Positions 62,457 through 64,000 of a stretch of DNA of 64,000 nucleotides are shown here, piece after piece. The notes beneath the pieces are model-generated. The model saw only the letters and a list, made by a program, of their open reading frames with translations, ran no database searches and was not told the DNA's origin. A program made the translations under genes and the position numbers. The first letter of the stretch is position 1. Every line of letters begins with the position of its first letter. Source of the stretch: Fluviicola sp. (GTDB lineage: Bacteria > Bacteroidota > Bacteroidia > Flavobacteriales_D > Crocinitomicaceae); assembly GCF_029266855.1 (NCBI RefSeq), contig NZ_JAQSWB010000002.1, forward strand, positions 124,001-188,000, in the 5' to 3' direction.

Positions 62457-62639
62457 ATGGCAAAATATGGGGAAAAGGCTGGCGAGAAAGTGGAAAAAGC
62501 CATGCATGAAATGAAAGAAGGCAAGTTGAAAACAGGCTCAGGGAAAAAAGTAACAAGCAAAAAACAGGCAGTAGCTATCGGACTCTCCGAAGCCCGCAAA
62601 GAGGGCGGGAAAGTTCCGAAAAAGAAAGATAAATCCTGA
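62457..62639 (+). CDS. DUF6496 small basic protein
   Basis: 60 aa, Lys/Gly-rich: AKYGEKAGEKVEKAMHEMKE, GKLKTGSGKKVTSKKQAVAI and GLSEARKEGGKVPKKK match the DUF6496 pattern, with the typical KQAVAIGLSEAR motif. Perhaps nucleic-acid binding; function not known. Stands 52 bp after the small membrane protein. Confidence 0.85.
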   Translation: MAKYGEKAGEKVEKAMHEMKEGKLKTGSGKKVTSKKQAVAIGLSEARKEGGKVPKKKDKS

Positions 62640-62688
62640 ACGGAAATTATTATTGGTTTATAATGGATCATCAGGTCCTTGTGTTCTT

Positions 62689-62732
62689 CGTGTGCTTTGC
62701 AGTCGAACTATACTGCAAAGTGCACAAAGAGC
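62689..62732. terminator. Hairpin between convergent genes
   Basis: CTTTGCAGT (62695-62703) pairs with ACTGCAAAG (62712-62720); the arms extend imperfectly. No T tract, so terminator strength is uncertain. Confidence 0.4.
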
Positions 62733-62752
62733 ATGAAGAAAATTGAGAACAC

Positions 62753-64000
62753 CTATTTTTCTTTGTACAGCTTGTAATAAGAAAAAGCCGCCACTCCTCC
62801 TATAAGTGAAAACACTCCAAGCATCCAAAAGACGTGTTGATACCCGGCTATTCCTTTCGTATCATCCAATAAAAATCCCATAACCGGCCCGGCAAAAATA
62901 TCGGGGGTGAAACCAATAAGAGAAATCAGGCCAACTGCCGTTCCCGTTAGCTCCAAAGGAATCCGTCCTTTTCCCATCACTGCAAAATACAAACAGCGCG
63001 CTGCATAAACTCCGCAGGCAACAATTAAAATAGAGATCAGGAACAGGGCAGGAGCGGAAGCTGTAACCAATCCGAAGGCAAATAGCAGCGATCCCGAGAA
63101 TGTAATGACAAAACTCACAAACAATAAAGCAGTAGTTTGCCAGCGGTCAGCCAGTAGCCCGATAATGATCCCCACGATCGGTCGGATAAACAGCAGGAAA
63201 GTACCTGTTTTGGCAGATTGCACCTGGTCGTAATGCATCACATCCTGTGCATACAAGGAAAAGATGTCTGTGATTTTGTATCCGACATAAGCACAAAGGA
63301 TGATGGTCATAAGCAGCCAAACCGAAGGCAGCTTTAAGACTGCGCGAATTTGTGAAAAGGTGATTTTGTCGACTTTCAGTTCCGCTTCCGCTTTGGGATC
63401 CAGTTTCATGAAAAGCCATACCAGGATTCCCACAAGAATAACAATAACAGAAGAGATCAGGATGACTTGTTTAAATGCGGTTTTACTTTCGTGGATCGTT
63501 GCCTGTGAAATCTCAGAAGTAAGGAAGAGTGAAAAAACAAGTACGCCCATCGTAGCGAATAAAGCTCCGACCAATCCGCGCCCGCCATCTAAAAAACCAA
63601 AAGCTTTCCCCTGGGAAGTGGATCCGCCCCAGGCACGGGTAGCCTTGATCATCGGTGCCCAGAACAGGAAGATCGTTGTAAATCCCCAGTAACCGTAAAG
63701 AATTTTCAGAAGGGTGAAATTCGGGAATGCTGCGTAAACAAAACCACCGAGCGCTGTCATCCATAAGGCTATGGCAATTAATTTCCTCGGGGCAAATTTG
63801 TCGGCCAGCGGACCTCCGGAAATATATGAGAACAAAGCAACAATGCCGTAAATCGAAAAGCAGACCCCGAGTTGAAAGTTGTCCAGGTCAAAAGCTTCCA
63901 ATACGATAGGGCGAAAGACACGTGAAAGCACAAAGGGAAGAATGAAAACCGATTCACCTGCAAGGATAAGCAGCAACAGAAAATACCAGGGAGCCTTTTT
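62753..64000 (-). CDS. MFS transporter, N-terminus cut by window edge
   Basis: 415 residues are visible; the frame stays open to position 64000 (KKAPWYFLLLLILAGES at the edge), so the true start lies outside and the TTG at 63976 is not it. About 12 membrane helices; loop 2-3 GPLADKFAPRKLIAI is the MFS motif A and the central loop (WLFMKLDPKAEAELKVDKIT) splits two six-helix halves. Second half GLLADRWQTT repeats motif A. Substrate not predictable; a sugar-phosphate/nucleoside type permease is conceivable. Confidence 0.88.
   Translation of the reverse strand, partial: KKAPWYFLLLLILAGESVFILPFVLSRVFRPIVLEAFDLDNFQLGVCFSIYGIVALFSYISGGPLADKFAPRKLIAIALWMTALGGFVYAAFPNFTLLKILYGYWGFTTIFLFWAPMIKATRAWGGSTSQGKAFGFLDGGRGLVGALFATMGVLVFSLFLTSEISQATIHESKTAFKQVILISSVIVILVGILVWLFMKLDPKAEAELKVDKITFSQIRAVLKLPSVWLLMTIILCAYVGYKITDIFSLYAQDVMHYDQVQSAKTGTFLLFIRPIVGIIIGLLADRWQTTALLFVSFVITFSGSLLFAFGLVTASAPALFLISILIVACGVYAARCLYFAVMGKGRIPLELTGTAVGLISLIGFTPDIFAGPVMGFLLDDTKGIAGYQHVFWMLGVFSLIGGVAAFSYYKLYKEK

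Overview
The window looks like a chromosome segment of a Bacteroidota bacterium, most likely a flavobacterium of the Crocinitomicaceae/Fluviicola kind. The signs are secreted proteins with C-terminal Por/type 9 sorting domains, promoters with TAnnTTTG -7 boxes, AT-rich DNA with A-rich leaders, and very large RHS proteins. The genus is an inference, not something read from the sequence.

Layout. (1) 1-5600: a mobile-element-like left part. It holds a filamentous-phage/plasmid type replication protein, a membrane-anchored protein with a HEPN-type RNxxxH motif, and a tightly overlapping operon (2921-5599) that reads as an ABC-three-component (ABC-3C) conflict system. (2) 6357-16966: an accessory island bounded by an identical 47-bp direct repeat. 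It carries a WYL regulator fused to a Fe(II)/2-oxoglutarate dioxygenase, the RNA ligase RtcB, two RlaP/YcgL-type nucleotidyltransferases, an array of about ten tRNAs or tRNA-like genes, a second array of structured tRNA-like modules, and a 747-aa zinc-finger/TerD-like protein. Three identical-architecture operator/promoters (TGCGCA-N7-TGCGCA, then exactly 13 nt, then TTTG) head its three transcription units, so this looks like one RNA-damage-response regulon. (3) 17049-19230: small hypothetical genes and remnants.

(4) 19230-38428, minus strand: an eight-gene secreted RHS operon. It ends in a 2757-aa RHS protein with a C-terminal class-3 lipase domain, followed 11 bp later by a lipoprotein that is a candidate immunity protein. 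(5) 38558-49858, plus strand: a compact, overlapping operon for a type II secretion/type IV pilus-like machine (pseudopilins, GspF, GspG, prepilin peptidase, GspE, GspD, GspL/M/C-like proteins). (6) 49859-64000: housekeeping and surface genes: lipoprotein, T9SS cargo proteins including a 14-repeat FG-GAP protein, Hsp20, small stress-type proteins and the 3' part of an MFS transporter.

The most unusual item is the second RNA array (14064-14502). Five times the box GGTCAA-N7-TTACTTC occurs together with a partner N7'-AATTACC, and in each case the two 7-nt variable parts are complementary (four perfectly, one with a single mismatch) although all five sequences differ. One module sits inside the anticodon region of a tRNA-Lys-like gene. 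Another looks like a circularly permuted tRNA whose acceptor stem is closed by GCAA. Together with RtcB, RlaP and the zinc/TerD protein this suggests a dedicated tRNA-like substrate, decoy or scaffold RNA family.
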